Origin: Cranoglanis bouderius
Taxonomy: Eukaryota; Chordata; Actinopteri; Siluriformes; Cranoglanididae
NCBI GenBank assembly: GCA_023630585.1
Contig: CM042555.1
Span: 12,941,001 to 13,005,000, forward strand
DNA: 64,000 nt
Direction: 5' to 3'
This document shows, one piece after another, positions 1 through 9,386 of the stretch. The stretch's first letter is position 1, and the number at the start of each line of letters is the position of its first letter. The notes under the pieces were generated by a model that was not told where the DNA came from, did no database searches, and saw nothing but the letters and a program-made list of their open reading frames with translations. The translations under genes and the position numbers were made by a program.

Positions 1-59
1 AGATCTCATCATTAACATTAAAGTTGTCTTTATTAAACTCTTGTCTGTAGTGCAAAACC

Positions 60-440
60 TGGGTATCACCTTTGAGCCCTCTCTTACTTATGAGTCACTC
101 CATTCACTTAAAATGGAGATGGAAAATTTTTCCACCTTCATAATATTGCTCACTTCCTTCTTTTCCACTTGCTGAACAAAAAAGATGCTGAAACGTTCAG
201 CTACGCTTTTAACACTCATGTTGACTACTGCAATTCCCTTTTCATCGATCTCTCAGCTAAAACCATACAGAAGCTTCAGTATATACAAATCTTACCCACC
301 AGAGTCCTCACACATACTGCAAATCTGCACACATCACTCCAATACTCCATAACATACACAACCTGCATACAATACAAACCCTTGCTTATGATCTGCAGTA
401 TAAAGCTCCATATGAGCTCCTCCATCCCTATACTCATGGA
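60..440 (+). pseudogene. L2-like LINE reverse transcriptase C-terminal fragment
   Basis: Translation shows a decayed version of the block that follows the RT domain in L2/CR1-type non-LTR retrotransposons. Visible parts are a GITFEPSL-like stretch near 63-80, then AETFSYAFNTHVDYCNSLF (about 187-247), then QKLQYIQILPTRVLTHT (about 265-320). In the family this region reads as 'A(E)xLVHAFVxSRxDYCN(S/A)L ... KLQxxQNxAARxLT'. Several stops and shifts follow, and no catalytic FADD box is present, so the piece is dead and 5'-truncated. L2 clade is inferred from the DYCN block; CR1 is possible. Confidence 0.6.
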
Positions 441-610
441 TGTACTCTCAGGTCTTCTGATATTGAGCTTCTCTGAACACTTTATCTTTCTTGTTCCTCT
501 AGTAAGGGCTCTAGTTAGGGGTTGTTTTGGGTTTTTTTTTTTTTTTTTTTTTGCATTGTACTGTCAGGATTTTGTCTGGTGTAAAATGAGCTTGCATTTC
601 AGAAAGGGAG

Positions 611-612
<2 letters not shown>

Positions 613-679
<67 letters not shown>
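613..679 (+). repeat. (TAA)n microsatellite
   Basis: About 22 uninterrupted TAA units. Only 76 bp separate it from the complementary (ATT)n array at 755-841, so the two can pair as an imperfect hairpin. Confidence 0.95.
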
Positions 680-680
<1 letters not shown>

Positions 681-754
681 CTAAATTTTCAAATAAAAAT
701 TAGTACCAGCCACCATTAAGCCAAAATCACTTCCAAAGTTTTAAGGTTAATTTG

Positions 755-841
<87 letters not shown>
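755..841 (+). repeat. (ATT)n microsatellite
   Basis: About 29 uninterrupted ATT units in the opposite sense to the preceding TAA array. Confidence 0.95.
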
Positions 842-1465
842 TCGAAAATTGTATTAAATAGATTTTAATTATTAAATGCATTATTATTAGAAAATAATTG
901 TAGTTATTATAACTAAATTTGTTATTCTGAAAATGTTTGATTAAATGTATGTTCAAAGGTTATTTGGTAAAAAAAAAAGAAAAAAAAAAAAAGTTATTTC
1001 CACTGAATATGTCTGAGAATTTGCTTACGTGTATAAAAATCCAATAATGTAGCTGCTTTGACCATGTTGACAGTGGCTCAATATCATAAAATCACATATC
1101 AGAGATCAGAAATATCAGTTGTCTTTTAAGATGAGTATTAGCCTCAGTGCTCCAGTGCAAAACTAAAGAAGCATATTCCGGACACCAAACATGTTTTGCC
1201 TGATTGGCTATGCTTGGGGTGAAGCAAAGATTTAATTCTTGACCTAACTGCTTCTTTAATGACCCACCTGAGCAATTGCTTAGTAATGGTTTGGTTATTA
1301 CAGTTTAATACCTACATGGGTCACATAGCTACTGTGACACAGAGTGCATTAATCACAATCACTGCTCGCCTTGGGTTTGATTTATTGACTGCCTGCTTGT
1401 GTTGTCCACGCAGAGTCAAAGGACAGAGAAGCGGGGAGAAAATGAGGGAGAAAGAGGAGAGAGAA

Positions 1466-1468
<3 letters not shown>
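842..1468. other. AT-rich spacer, nothing recognised
   Basis: Contains a short poly-A patch near 970-993. No transposon end, conserved frame or tRNA box was seen. Confidence 0.5.

Positions 1469-1523
<55 letters not shown>
1469..1523 (+). repeat. (GA)n microsatellite
   Basis: About 27 GA units inside a longer purine-rich stretch that starts near 1425. Charged 'RERERE' frames here are artefacts. Confidence 0.95.
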
Positions 1524-1524
<1 letters not shown>

Positions 1525-1846
1525 AAGAGCGCAAGGACGAAAGAGCAGGGTCGTGTTATTGTTGTTCTGCAGGCAAGCTGTGTAAAACAGCCAGGGGCCA
1601 AGGCCGCTCCCTGTGTGTGCGTATGTGTGTGTAGTGTGCCGTCTGGGGAGAAGGCCCTAATCCTTGTAATTCCACTGAGCAGGAGGCAGGGGGTATGAGC
1701 TGTTCAACAAGATAACAGAGTGAAAAAGGAGAAGAGAGGCCTAAGAGCGAGAGAGGGGAGGGGAAGAGAGAGGGTAGAAGATGACAGAAGGAGAACACAG
1801 CAGACATACGGGAGGGTGTGAAAACTAAGAGATGTGGAGCATTGAG

Positions 1847-1849
<3 letters not shown>

Positions 1850-1898
<49 letters not shown>
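1850..1898 (+). repeat. (GA)n microsatellite
   Basis: About 24 GA units, preceded by purine-rich sequence from about 1720. Confidence 0.95.
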
Positions 1899-1903
<5 letters not shown>

Positions 1904-2044
1904 AGCACTAAAGGATGAAGCTTTAGGCTGTTTAGATTTGATGTCTACCCCCGCTGTATCTCTCTCTCTCTCTGACTCTCCATTTCTTCATCACACTGTC
2001 ATATCGCTGCATCTCTCCATCTCGCCAAATCAGACCGGAAAACA

Positions 2045-2305
2045 GAGAGCACCGTGGCAGCGGATTAATTGGCTTTCAGCATTTGTAATTAAGACTGTGT
2101 CTGCGCGTGCTGCCTGTGTATTGTCGTCCATTAATTTCTGATTGCTCTTGTCATTTTCACATTACGCCTTTGCAACAGAAAATTACAGCGTGACAGATCC
2201 CCCTCCCGTTCATTTCTCACATCTAGAGCAAATCTCTGGCTCTCTGTCTGATTAAAGAGCTACGCACCAAAGACTAATGCAGCACAATGCCAAAGCAAAT
2301 TAACT
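2045..2305. other. Unique-sequence island, candidate conserved non-coding element
   Basis: Non-repetitive, balanced-composition DNA between two GA arrays, without an ORF or transposon signature. It holds several homeodomain-type cores (GATTAATTGG near 2063, GTAATTAAG near 2086, CATTAATTTC near 2130). Such motif clusters in a desert resemble vertebrate developmental enhancers. Conservation cannot be assessed here, so the call is inference only. Confidence 0.25.
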
Positions 2306-2317
2306 GCATCTAAAGTC

Positions 2318-2320
<3 letters not shown>

Positions 2321-2388
<68 letters not shown>

Positions 2389-2392
2389 GAGA
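2321..2392 (+). repeat. (GA)n microsatellite
   Basis: About 36 GA units with two single-base interruptions. Confidence 0.95.
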
Positions 2393-3690
2393 TTTTTTTG
2401 ATGATGAAAAGCTGTGAGCTGGTAATTACTGAAGAATAATAAACCTCATTTCATACAAAATTTGTAGCATGATTTGAAAACATTGGACCTCATATGAATG
2501 AAGTTGTAAGAAAAGGTACACACTTTGACCCTGCCCCTCCACCTAACCTTAACCAACTACAACTTTAGATACAACGTTAGATCACATTTTCAAATTACAC
2601 CAGAGACACATAATTCAGTTGTCTTTATCTGTCTTCCATCTAACAGTATTCATTAGTCTAAAATAGTGTATAAGGCATGCAAAGATCTTCCCTTGGCAAC
2701 TAAAGGAACAGATTAGCCAAAAAAGAAATGAACATGCTTTTCTCTTACACCAAATATAGTCAACATGAATGGTGTCTGATGTTTGAGTCTTTCTTTTGCA
2801 CTGGAGCTATGAGACTACTGTAGCTAAAAGGTTATGGAAGATTACAGCTACCAGTTTAGCATCATACAAACTGCATCACACGCCTCAAAAGACATCATTT
2901 GGCTTAGAATTGTGATTTGTACATAAACCTCTAAATCTCTTTTAAAATCAGTTTTGAGATGGTGGTTAGTAATGTTTTTAAGCAATAGTGGCAGCTTTAA
3001 TGTTTCGTTACTTATTAGCATCATTAGCCTCAGTACAAATCTGCTTCAGACAGTAAGCATGTCTTTGACATTTATGGTAAGATGAATATGCCAAATTATA
3101 TTTTTGATGAAACTGTTGCTTTTAGCATGTGTACCAAATAATTTAAACAAGCATCTTTCACACTGTTTTGGCTCTGCCTTTCTATGCCCACGTTTTGCAT
3201 TGTGTTCCATTTTCCTTCATGAAAGGCAGCCATTGGCCTATTAGGAGATATTAGTGTGTTTACTCAGGCAGCATTTTTCTATGAGCTTGCTGAGACGTCT
3301 GCTTGTTTTATAGCATGAGCTGAACAATAGATAGACAATCAAGCCTGTCTTCCCCCAGGCTCTGAGGAGAAAGTAGGCCTTCTCTTTCCATGTTTCCTTT
3401 CATCAAAAGACTGTCATGTCTTCGAGGCAAGTCTGCGTCCCCCTCTTGCCCCTCAATTTCGTCCCTGAGGTCTGAGCTTGCACTGCCCATGGAGACAGCT
3501 GGAGTCTCTCACCTCCTCACATCTCCCAGCCTGAGCTTAGACAGGTCACTTGGCTCACTACCCAGAATGCTTTGCACTAAGGACACTCAGGTCATCAGCG
3601 TTTTGACCTCTTTTCTTCTTTTTGCTCCATTTGACTACAAGAGAGTCATGCATTTCTCCAATCCCATCCATTAAAAAAAAAAAAAAAACA
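2393..3690. other. Non-repetitive spacer, nothing recognised
   Basis: No transposon ends, long frames or RNA genes were seen. It ends in a poly-A run (about 3673-3689) after moderately GC-rich sequence (3330-3560) that has no convincing coding pattern. Confidence 0.5.
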
Positions 3691-4437
3691 TCCTTAGGCT
3701 GAAAGGTGTAATTATTCGACTCCTAAAATATCCCACCGGCTGCTCTTGCCCTGCTGCTGCACACTGCTCGGCACATATAATTTAATTTGAATTCATTACC
3801 CCACTCTGTTAATGTATTCATGACTTTCAGTCCCCCGTGCTCTCGTACCACCTGGAGTGTCCTGCCTTATCTGTGTCAGCTCTGGGGCCCCTGGGGGGCA
3901 GTGAAGAGGACGAGGGGCTGAGACGAGAGATGCCCGATGTCCCTAGTGTCCCAACGGTCATTAGGCTGCACTGGAATGCGTCATTTGAAGCAGCTGGGAC
4001 GGGGGACGGAGGAGACACCTGGAGCCCAGCATGATGAGATGGAGAGAGGAGAATTGAGGTACGAGGGGGAGGGGTGGTGGGGGTGGTGTTGGAGAGTGAG
4101 GATGAAGAGGGGGTCCCGGGGGCCTCATCACAAGAAGGGGTAAGATGGAGACAAACACATGCACTCATCAAAGAGAGTTTCAGGGACAATGAGAGTGATT
4201 TTTATCTCTACAGGGTCATGCATGATTTGAAGAGCTGTGGAACGAAGCAAGTGATGCGAATGCTTTGATTTGGGTCAGATTGAAACTTAGTGAGCAGTGC
4301 AAGAAGTGGAAAATAGGAGTGGATATAGAAGATGGCTATGGCATTAACACTGTAGCTGTGAAAATTGAAGCCTCTGAACAACATATCTGGTGACGGTCAT
4401 GGCATATGATTTATATTATTCTCATCCTCATCAAACC
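3691..4437. other. GC-richer unique region without recognised gene
   Basis: Unique sequence with an AT block (TTTAATTTGAATTCATTA near 3780) followed by a G-rich stretch (3880-4140). Proline/serine-rich frames on the minus strand (3827-4189) lack a domain, splice context or codon signature, so I do not call a gene. Confidence 0.4.
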
Positions 4438-4800
4438 ATTCAGTGAGCCCTCATGCCCTGTGGATAGATGCAGGGCCATCCTGGATGAGAGCACACCACC
4501 ATCTCCATAGGATAAAAGTGATCAGGGAGAATTACTTCATATTGAAGTGGAAAAGTGAGCACAAAACCATGACAGCATGGGGTCAAGCATTCAGGCTTGT
4601 ACCATTTTCTAGGTGAACACCGGACATGCACTCACCTATTTGTTGAGAATATGGTGAAGCATGACTCATATGACCAGGTCACTTTTTTCCCACATCTGTG
4701 TAGACTAGCACCTTTCTGCACCTCTCAGTTATCAAATGTGCATTTGTCTTTGTAATGAGGTGTTTCTTGCTGATTACGTCCTGCTTTGACATTCTCAGTC
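4438..4800 (-). pseudogene. Tc1/mariner-like transposase relic
   Basis: On the minus strand a decayed stretch reads EVILPDHFYPMEMVV, close to the 'LxDHxYPxMxHFYPDG' segment that precedes the second catalytic Asp in some fish Tc1-like transposases. The plus-strand text 'catatgaccaggtcacttt' is the complement of the WSDE-like first-Asp region, and the poorly conserved remainder extends to about 4800. No terminal repeats were found, and every frame has stops. Confidence 0.4.
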
Positions 4801-5010
4801 ACCTGAAGAACAGGTGCTCTTGTGTTTTTCCTAACATATTGCACAAGTGTCACAGTCACTGAACTTTCGATGTCTTTCCCATAGATCAAAATGCAGTCAA
4901 TTTAGTCACTGTTCCTATTGAAAACAATATTAATTTAGTATTAATTTAAGTTTAATTCACATGCTGCACGTGTGGAATAGGTGTGACCTGTCTTTCTGAC
5001 ATGACTGAAG

Positions 5011-5161
5011 TTGGGTCTCAAATGACGCACTATACACTTTGCGCTTACACTATGCACTATATACACTACCGTCTAGTGTATGGATTTCAGAAGGGTAGTA
5101 TGGTCACAAATGGAACACTAAAGGTTTTTTACTAACTGGAAGTATAAGCTTTTCCCAGCTG

Positions 5162-5214
<53 letters not shown>

Positions 5215-5363
5215 CTTTACTTTCTATAGCACCTTTAAAAGTTGCATTACATAGCGCTTTACAAAAAAAAAAAAATTCAGTGTGAACACAGTACTCACAC
5301 TATTTATACTACAAAATGGCATAGAATAGTGCATAAGTATGTGATTTGGGACACACCTTGAGA
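5011..5363. mobile_element. MITE-like element with GTCTCAAAT...TTTGGGAC ends
   Basis: The ends are imperfect inverted repeats ('gggtctcaaatgacgcacta' against 'gtgatttgggacac'). The inner text (cactatacact..., ggtagtatggtcacaaatgg, ggcatagaatagtgcataagta) recurs in related form at 42431-42905 and 46036-46170. No coding capacity; a (TAA)n array sits in the middle. Superfamily not assigned. Confidence 0.5.
5161..5213 (+). repeat. (TAA)n microsatellite inside MITE-like element
   Basis: About 17 TAA units. Confidence 0.9.
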
Positions 5364-5798
5364 AAATAATAATAATAAAATTATTAATTCTATGTACTTT
5401 TTAAGAATCCCTCCAATAATTCTTTGGGTCTTGATTGGGTTTGTTAGATGGCCTCCAAATTTCACCAAACAACCTCCTCACACCCGTTCAACCTCACTAT
5501 TGAACTCTTTTGAAATGAAATTGCAGGTTTGCTAGCCCTATGCTAAAACATATTAGGTCTCCAAGTAGAACATCCACATAGTTTTATGCCTTTTTCATTT
5601 ATTTTATTTATTTATTGATATCTTTCTTCCTGTTCTCCTTCTACTCCATCTTTGTCCGCTGACAGAGAGATGCAGCTTGTGCTGTAAGATTTCACTGCTG
5701 GTTGAGTGAAAGGAGAAGATGTGTGGAGGACACATTTACCTCTCACAGGGCAGAGGTGATGGAGGTGATGTACCTTCACTTTGACAGATGTACACAGA
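5364..5798. other. Spacer, nothing recognised
   Basis: AT-rich unique sequence, without frames or repeat ends. Confidence 0.5.
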
Positions 5799-5806
5799 CA
5801 CACACA

Positions 5807-5887
<81 letters not shown>

Positions 5888-5890
5888 ACA
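5799..5890 (+). repeat. (CA)n microsatellite
   Basis: Roughly 45 CA units. TH/CV poly-dipeptide frames over it are artefacts. Confidence 0.95.
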
Positions 5891-6026
5891 CATAGTAAGA
5901 ATTCTTTCCAATTACAATATGATCATACGAGAACAACATATAAAGCATTATTATTAATTACTATAACACAATAATAACATGCTATAACACTCTAATAAAC
6001 CAGTGCTAACATTTATCTCTTACTAG

Positions 6027-6028
<2 letters not shown>

Positions 6029-6072
<44 letters not shown>
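6029..6072 (+). repeat. (TG)n microsatellite
   Basis: About 22 TG units, 140 bp from the preceding CA array and in the opposite sense. Confidence 0.95.
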
Positions 6073-6074
<2 letters not shown>

Positions 6075-6179
6075 ACTGTCTGACTGACAAGCTGTAATTA
6101 CTATTCATTTACTGTCATTAACAGACTGAGAGAGAAGCAGTTCACATCAAGGCCTCCACCTAATTAATAATGCACAAAC

Positions 6180-6188
6180 ACGCACACG

Positions 6189-6241
<53 letters not shown>

Positions 6242-6245
6242 ACAG
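6180..6245 (+). repeat. (CA)n with CG-interrupted start
   Basis: CA array beginning with a CGCACACGCACACGCGCGCG stretch (Z-DNA-prone alternating purine/pyrimidine). Confidence 0.95.
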
Positions 6246-6391
6246 AACATCCAAACAGTGCCAGCTACTACTATCAGGACCACAGACAGGAGGGTGAAGA
6301 TGTAACAAAGCCCCACCCACCACACTGCTTTCAGCTAAATGCTACAGTATTTGTACTGTAAGGTGACAGGACACATGTTGGTACACAGGTA

Positions 6392-6441
6392 TACAGGTAT
6401 AATGTGTTGGTTATAATCATAACCAACACATTATACCTGTA
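6392..6441. repeat. Perfect 23-bp inverted repeat, 4-nt loop
   Basis: Arms 6392-6414 and 6419-6441 are exact complements with loop AATC. The palindrome begins and ends with TACAGG/CCTGTA. It could be a minimal foldback remnant or a hairpin-forming site; no transcript signal was seen. Confidence 0.9.
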
Positions 6442-6569
6442 CTAGAAGTCTTATTTAGATATGCAGCATGTTTGTGATAATATAATTATTCACTTACCTT
6501 AAATGTTTTATGTTGGTGGTTTGCTTCATTATTTATTTATAACTTTAGAGAACACCTAGAGAGAAAAGA

Positions 6570-7273
6570 GGTAACACTTTACAATAACACTACATGAATA
6601 ATATTCATGCACTAATACCGGAATTAATACTTACTTAAATATGAACTAATGATAAGTTAAGGCTACTAATCATGAACTAATGAAGCGCTAACCTTAACTA
6701 CGACGTGAGTCTCATGAATTTATGAGTGAATAAGGACCACCTTAAGTACATGTTAGTACATGTTTCGTAGCTAATGTTCATTAACACGTAGGAATAAACT
6801 AAATCAAACATGCTCTATAAGAAAGATGATGAATTATACATGCATAATTTCAAATTGTTTACTGAATTCTCCATATGCAGCTGCGTACACAAACATCACT
6901 GGATTGAAATTATGGCATAATTTACATTGATCCTTCTTATCGAACGTAGAAAGACGCAGTAATAATAAACACCAATATTTTAATCTCAGCACCATTCAAT
7001 GATGTGTGTATGCAGCTGCATATGGCGAATTATGTGAACAAAGTGAAATTATGCACGTTTCATTCATATTCTTTCTTATAGAGCATGTTTGATTTAGTTT
7101 ACTCATACAAGTTAATTAATACTTTAACTAACAAACATGTACTAACGTGCTGTTATTCACGCATGAATTCATAAGACATCATTAGTACATGCCTTAACTC
7201 ATCATTAGTTCATATTTAAGTAAGTATTAATTCAGGTATGATTATTCATGTTCAGTTATTGCAAAGTGTTACC
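6570..7273. mobile_element. Foldback MITE with GGTAACACTTT ends
   Basis: The element is nearly palindromic over its whole 0.7 kb. Ends are GGTAACACTTTACAATAA against TTATTGCAAAGTGTTACC. Inner matched pairs include AACTAAATCAAACATGCTCT (about 6797) against AGAGCATGTTTGATTTAGTT (about 7080), and ATATGCAGCTGCGTACAC (6873) against GTGTATGCAGCTGCATAT (about 7006). No transposase frame. A 7-bp AGAAAAG lies beside both ends (6562-6568, offset by one base, and 7274-7280), consistent with a target duplication of about 7-8 bp. The superfamily (hAT-like?) is inference. Confidence 0.75.
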
Positions 7274-7836
7274 AGAAAAGGCACCACATGTGAATGCACC
7301 CTTACTTTTATGACGCCTGTAATTCAGATTTTAGACTACTAAAATTCTTCTGGCTTGCTGTGTGGCATGAAAAGCTCACATGAAAACAAATGAGTGCGAC
7401 CGCCAAATTACGATTAACAAATCAAGTATGGGCTTCACGCAGGGGAAGTCTCAACATACAAGCCATGTAAACTCCATCGAAACATCCATCGGTGAGTAGA
7501 GAGAGAACATGCAGCAGTTTATTTTCACTAGACCACAAAAAAAAATTCATTACAAAATTACAGGAATTTAACTGAGTTAGTGAAAGATTGACTGAACATT
7601 TTAAGGGGGATGAAATCAATAATAGTGGGGCTGAACCCCCTAAATAGGCTCTAATGTAAAATCACTAATGCTGGTGTCTATAAGCGACTCTTGCTTGTTA
7701 GCAGCATTAAACATTTTTGTGTGCATTAAGTTTTGGATGAACTGCTCCTTTAAAAGATGCCATGCTTATTTTACTTAATGGAAAAATATTAGGAAATGTG
7801 CATTCAGTGAACCCGCATCAATGCATTCCTCCTCCA

Positions 7837-7844
<8 letters not shown>
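7274..7844. other. Spacer, nothing recognised
   Basis: Unique sequence without ORFs or repeat ends. Confidence 0.5.

Positions 7845-7905
<61 letters not shown>
7845..7905 (+). repeat. (CT)n microsatellite
   Basis: About 30 CT units; a shorter, degenerate CT patch follows at 8000-8070. Confidence 0.95.
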
Positions 7906-7908
<3 letters not shown>

Positions 7909-8596
7909 CTTTAGCTCATCTTTATGTGTGTGTGGCTTGTCAGTGCTGATGATGAATCTGTTTATGAGTGCAGAGCCCTGATTTCCCCCGAGTGGGAGCT
8001 CTCCCTCTCTCTCTCTCTCCTCCCACCTTCTCTTTCCCTCCCTCTCTCTATATTCCTTGCTTGCTCTCTTTCACCAATCACCAATCCATCATTACTGCAA
8101 ACTGTATCCAATAGGATAGATAAGAATGCCAGAGTGCCTATATTTGAAGAAACACAGAAGCTGCTCCAATTTGTTAAATACATCATGTTCCTATTAAAAA
8201 TACAGAAAATCGAGATGTTTTACTTGCAAAACAGGTGTCAGAATGGATGTCGTACACTGGGAAATGGGACCAGTAAGCATCTAAAAATGTCTAGAATGTA
8301 TGTAATGTTTAATGGGCAAAAATTAGATTGAAAAGCCTGGTTAAATAAAACCATCAATGACAGTTTGATTTCAACAAATACAGCTACTCTAAACCAAATT
8401 AGGATTTACCTAAGCCTAAGCATCTTCACCATACCAGTGATGTTCATGACTCTGAAAACAAAATGTGAAACGTACACACTTTTCTTATAATGTCCTGCTT
8501 ATTTAATTTTGTACTAGAGTACTGAGGCTAATGTTTCAAAAGGATGTCACTGAGCTAAAAACAAAACCAGCCGCCATTTTTCTTCCTTGTCATATA
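7906..8596. other. Spacer, nothing recognised
   Basis: Open frames here have no recognisable motif. Confidence 0.4.
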
Positions 8597-8941
8597 CAGG
8601 GTGTCCCTAAAGTTTCCATACATAGGGTAAATTAACACTTTTTAGCTAAATGTCTTCCAAAATTTTTTCAGATGGCCTTTAAGAATGCAATTGACAAAAG
8701 AAGAACGTATTGAAATCATTCTCATGGCTGGATCAGGAAGCTGTCGCAAGGTTGTGATGGACTTGAACAGGAAGCATGGTAAGCACATCATACACGACAC
8801 TGCTGCCAAACTTATTAACAAGTTCAAAAACACTGGAAGTGTTGCGGACCAACCGAGAAGTGGACGTCCATGAACATCCACTGACGAAGGCACAACCGAT
8901 GTGGTGCCGGCAAACATAGTCCCCTGTTTATGGACACCCTG
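8597..8941 (+). mobile_element. HTH-only mariner-like element (non-autonomous)
   Basis: Terminal inverted repeats begin CAGGGTGTCC and end GGACACCCTG with TA on both sides (8595-8596, 8942-8943), as in the IS630-Tc1-mariner superfamily. The 345-bp body lacks any DDE/D catalytic region and carries only the N-terminal DNA-binding portion. A second copy of the same short architecture lies at 57412-59056. Confidence 0.75.
8685..8873 (+). CDS. 62-aa helix-turn-helix ORF within mariner-like element
   Basis: Short open frame opening LTKEERIEIILMAGSGSCRK and continuing through LINKFKNTGSVADQPRSGRP to a stop. The charged first helix, the central helices and the final 'K(F/W)xxTGSVxxxxRSGRP' linker match the N-terminal helix-turn-helix of mariner-like transposases, which binds terminal repeats. 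No catalytic domain follows, because the element ends 68 bp later. If expressed, the product could bind TIRs without cutting and act as a repressor, but that is inference. Expression is unproven, and it may simply be a decayed relic. Confidence 0.4.
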   Translation: MQLTKEERIEIILMAGSGSCRKVVMDLNRKHGKHIIHDTAAKLINKFKNTGSVADQPRSGRP

Positions 8942-8943
8942 TA

Positions 8944-9099
8944 GTTTTGTATTGACACAGTATCAGGCTTAGGTATAGTATATAAGCATATAAATATACT
9001 TGATTTGCAGATTTATTTATTTTTAAAATTCATTTCGATAATGTACACATAGTAAAAACAATGTCTTTTGAAGTGAGTATGTGATGGTGTAGACTTGCT
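8944..9099. other. Short AT-rich spacer before Tc1 relic
   Basis: No feature seen; the left terminal repeat expected for the adjoining Tc1 element is absent here. Confidence 0.5.
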
Positions 9100-9386
9100 T
9101 TAGATGCTAAACCAGCTTTCCTTACTCGCTAGCAGCATTAAAGCCACCAGGGTTGCATACATCTCAGAAGGGATTTTGTCCCACTCCTCTTTGCAGATCC
9201 TCTCCAAGTCATTTAGGTCTTGAGGCTGATGTTTGCCAACTCGAACCTTCAGCTCCCTCCACAGATTTTCTATGGGATTAAGGTCTGGAGACTGGCTAGG
9301 CCACTCCAGGACCTTAATGTGCTTCTTCTTGAGCCACTCCTTTGTTGCCTTGGCTGTGTGTTTTGGGTCACTGTCATGCTGGAATA
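9100..9386 (-). pseudogene. Tc1 transposase, C-terminal catalytic half (broken)
   Basis: Minus-strand translation gives FQHDSDPKHTAKATKEWLKK and then EWPSQSPDLNPIENLWRELK. This supplies the second Asp and the final Glu with 34 residues between them (DD34E), followed by the C-terminal EEWDKIPSEM helix. After about 9150 the match to the family tail is lost (ATLVALMLLA...), so the 3' end is decayed or truncated. The upstream junction at 9386 falls in the codons for FQHD: the LINE's target duplication spans the second catalytic Asp. Together with 12559-13209 this is one interrupted gene. Confidence 0.85.
9373..9386. repeat. Target-site duplication, left copy, of RTE LINE
   Basis: GTCATGCTGGAATA, identical to 12545-12558. 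It lies within Tc1 coding sequence, which proves the insertion and gives exact LINE borders. Confidence 0.95.

Noticed and set aside
1259..1903. Frames with RERERE or SLSLSL runs
   Set aside because: Translations of GA/CT microsatellites.
3827..4189. 120-codon minus-strand Pro/Ser-rich frame
   Set aside because: No recognisable domain, overlapping frames in both strands from G-rich composition, no splice or promoter context.
5799..6245. CRISPR-like regular repeats
   Set aside because: Simple dinucleotide arrays in vertebrate DNA; no repeat-spacer structure.
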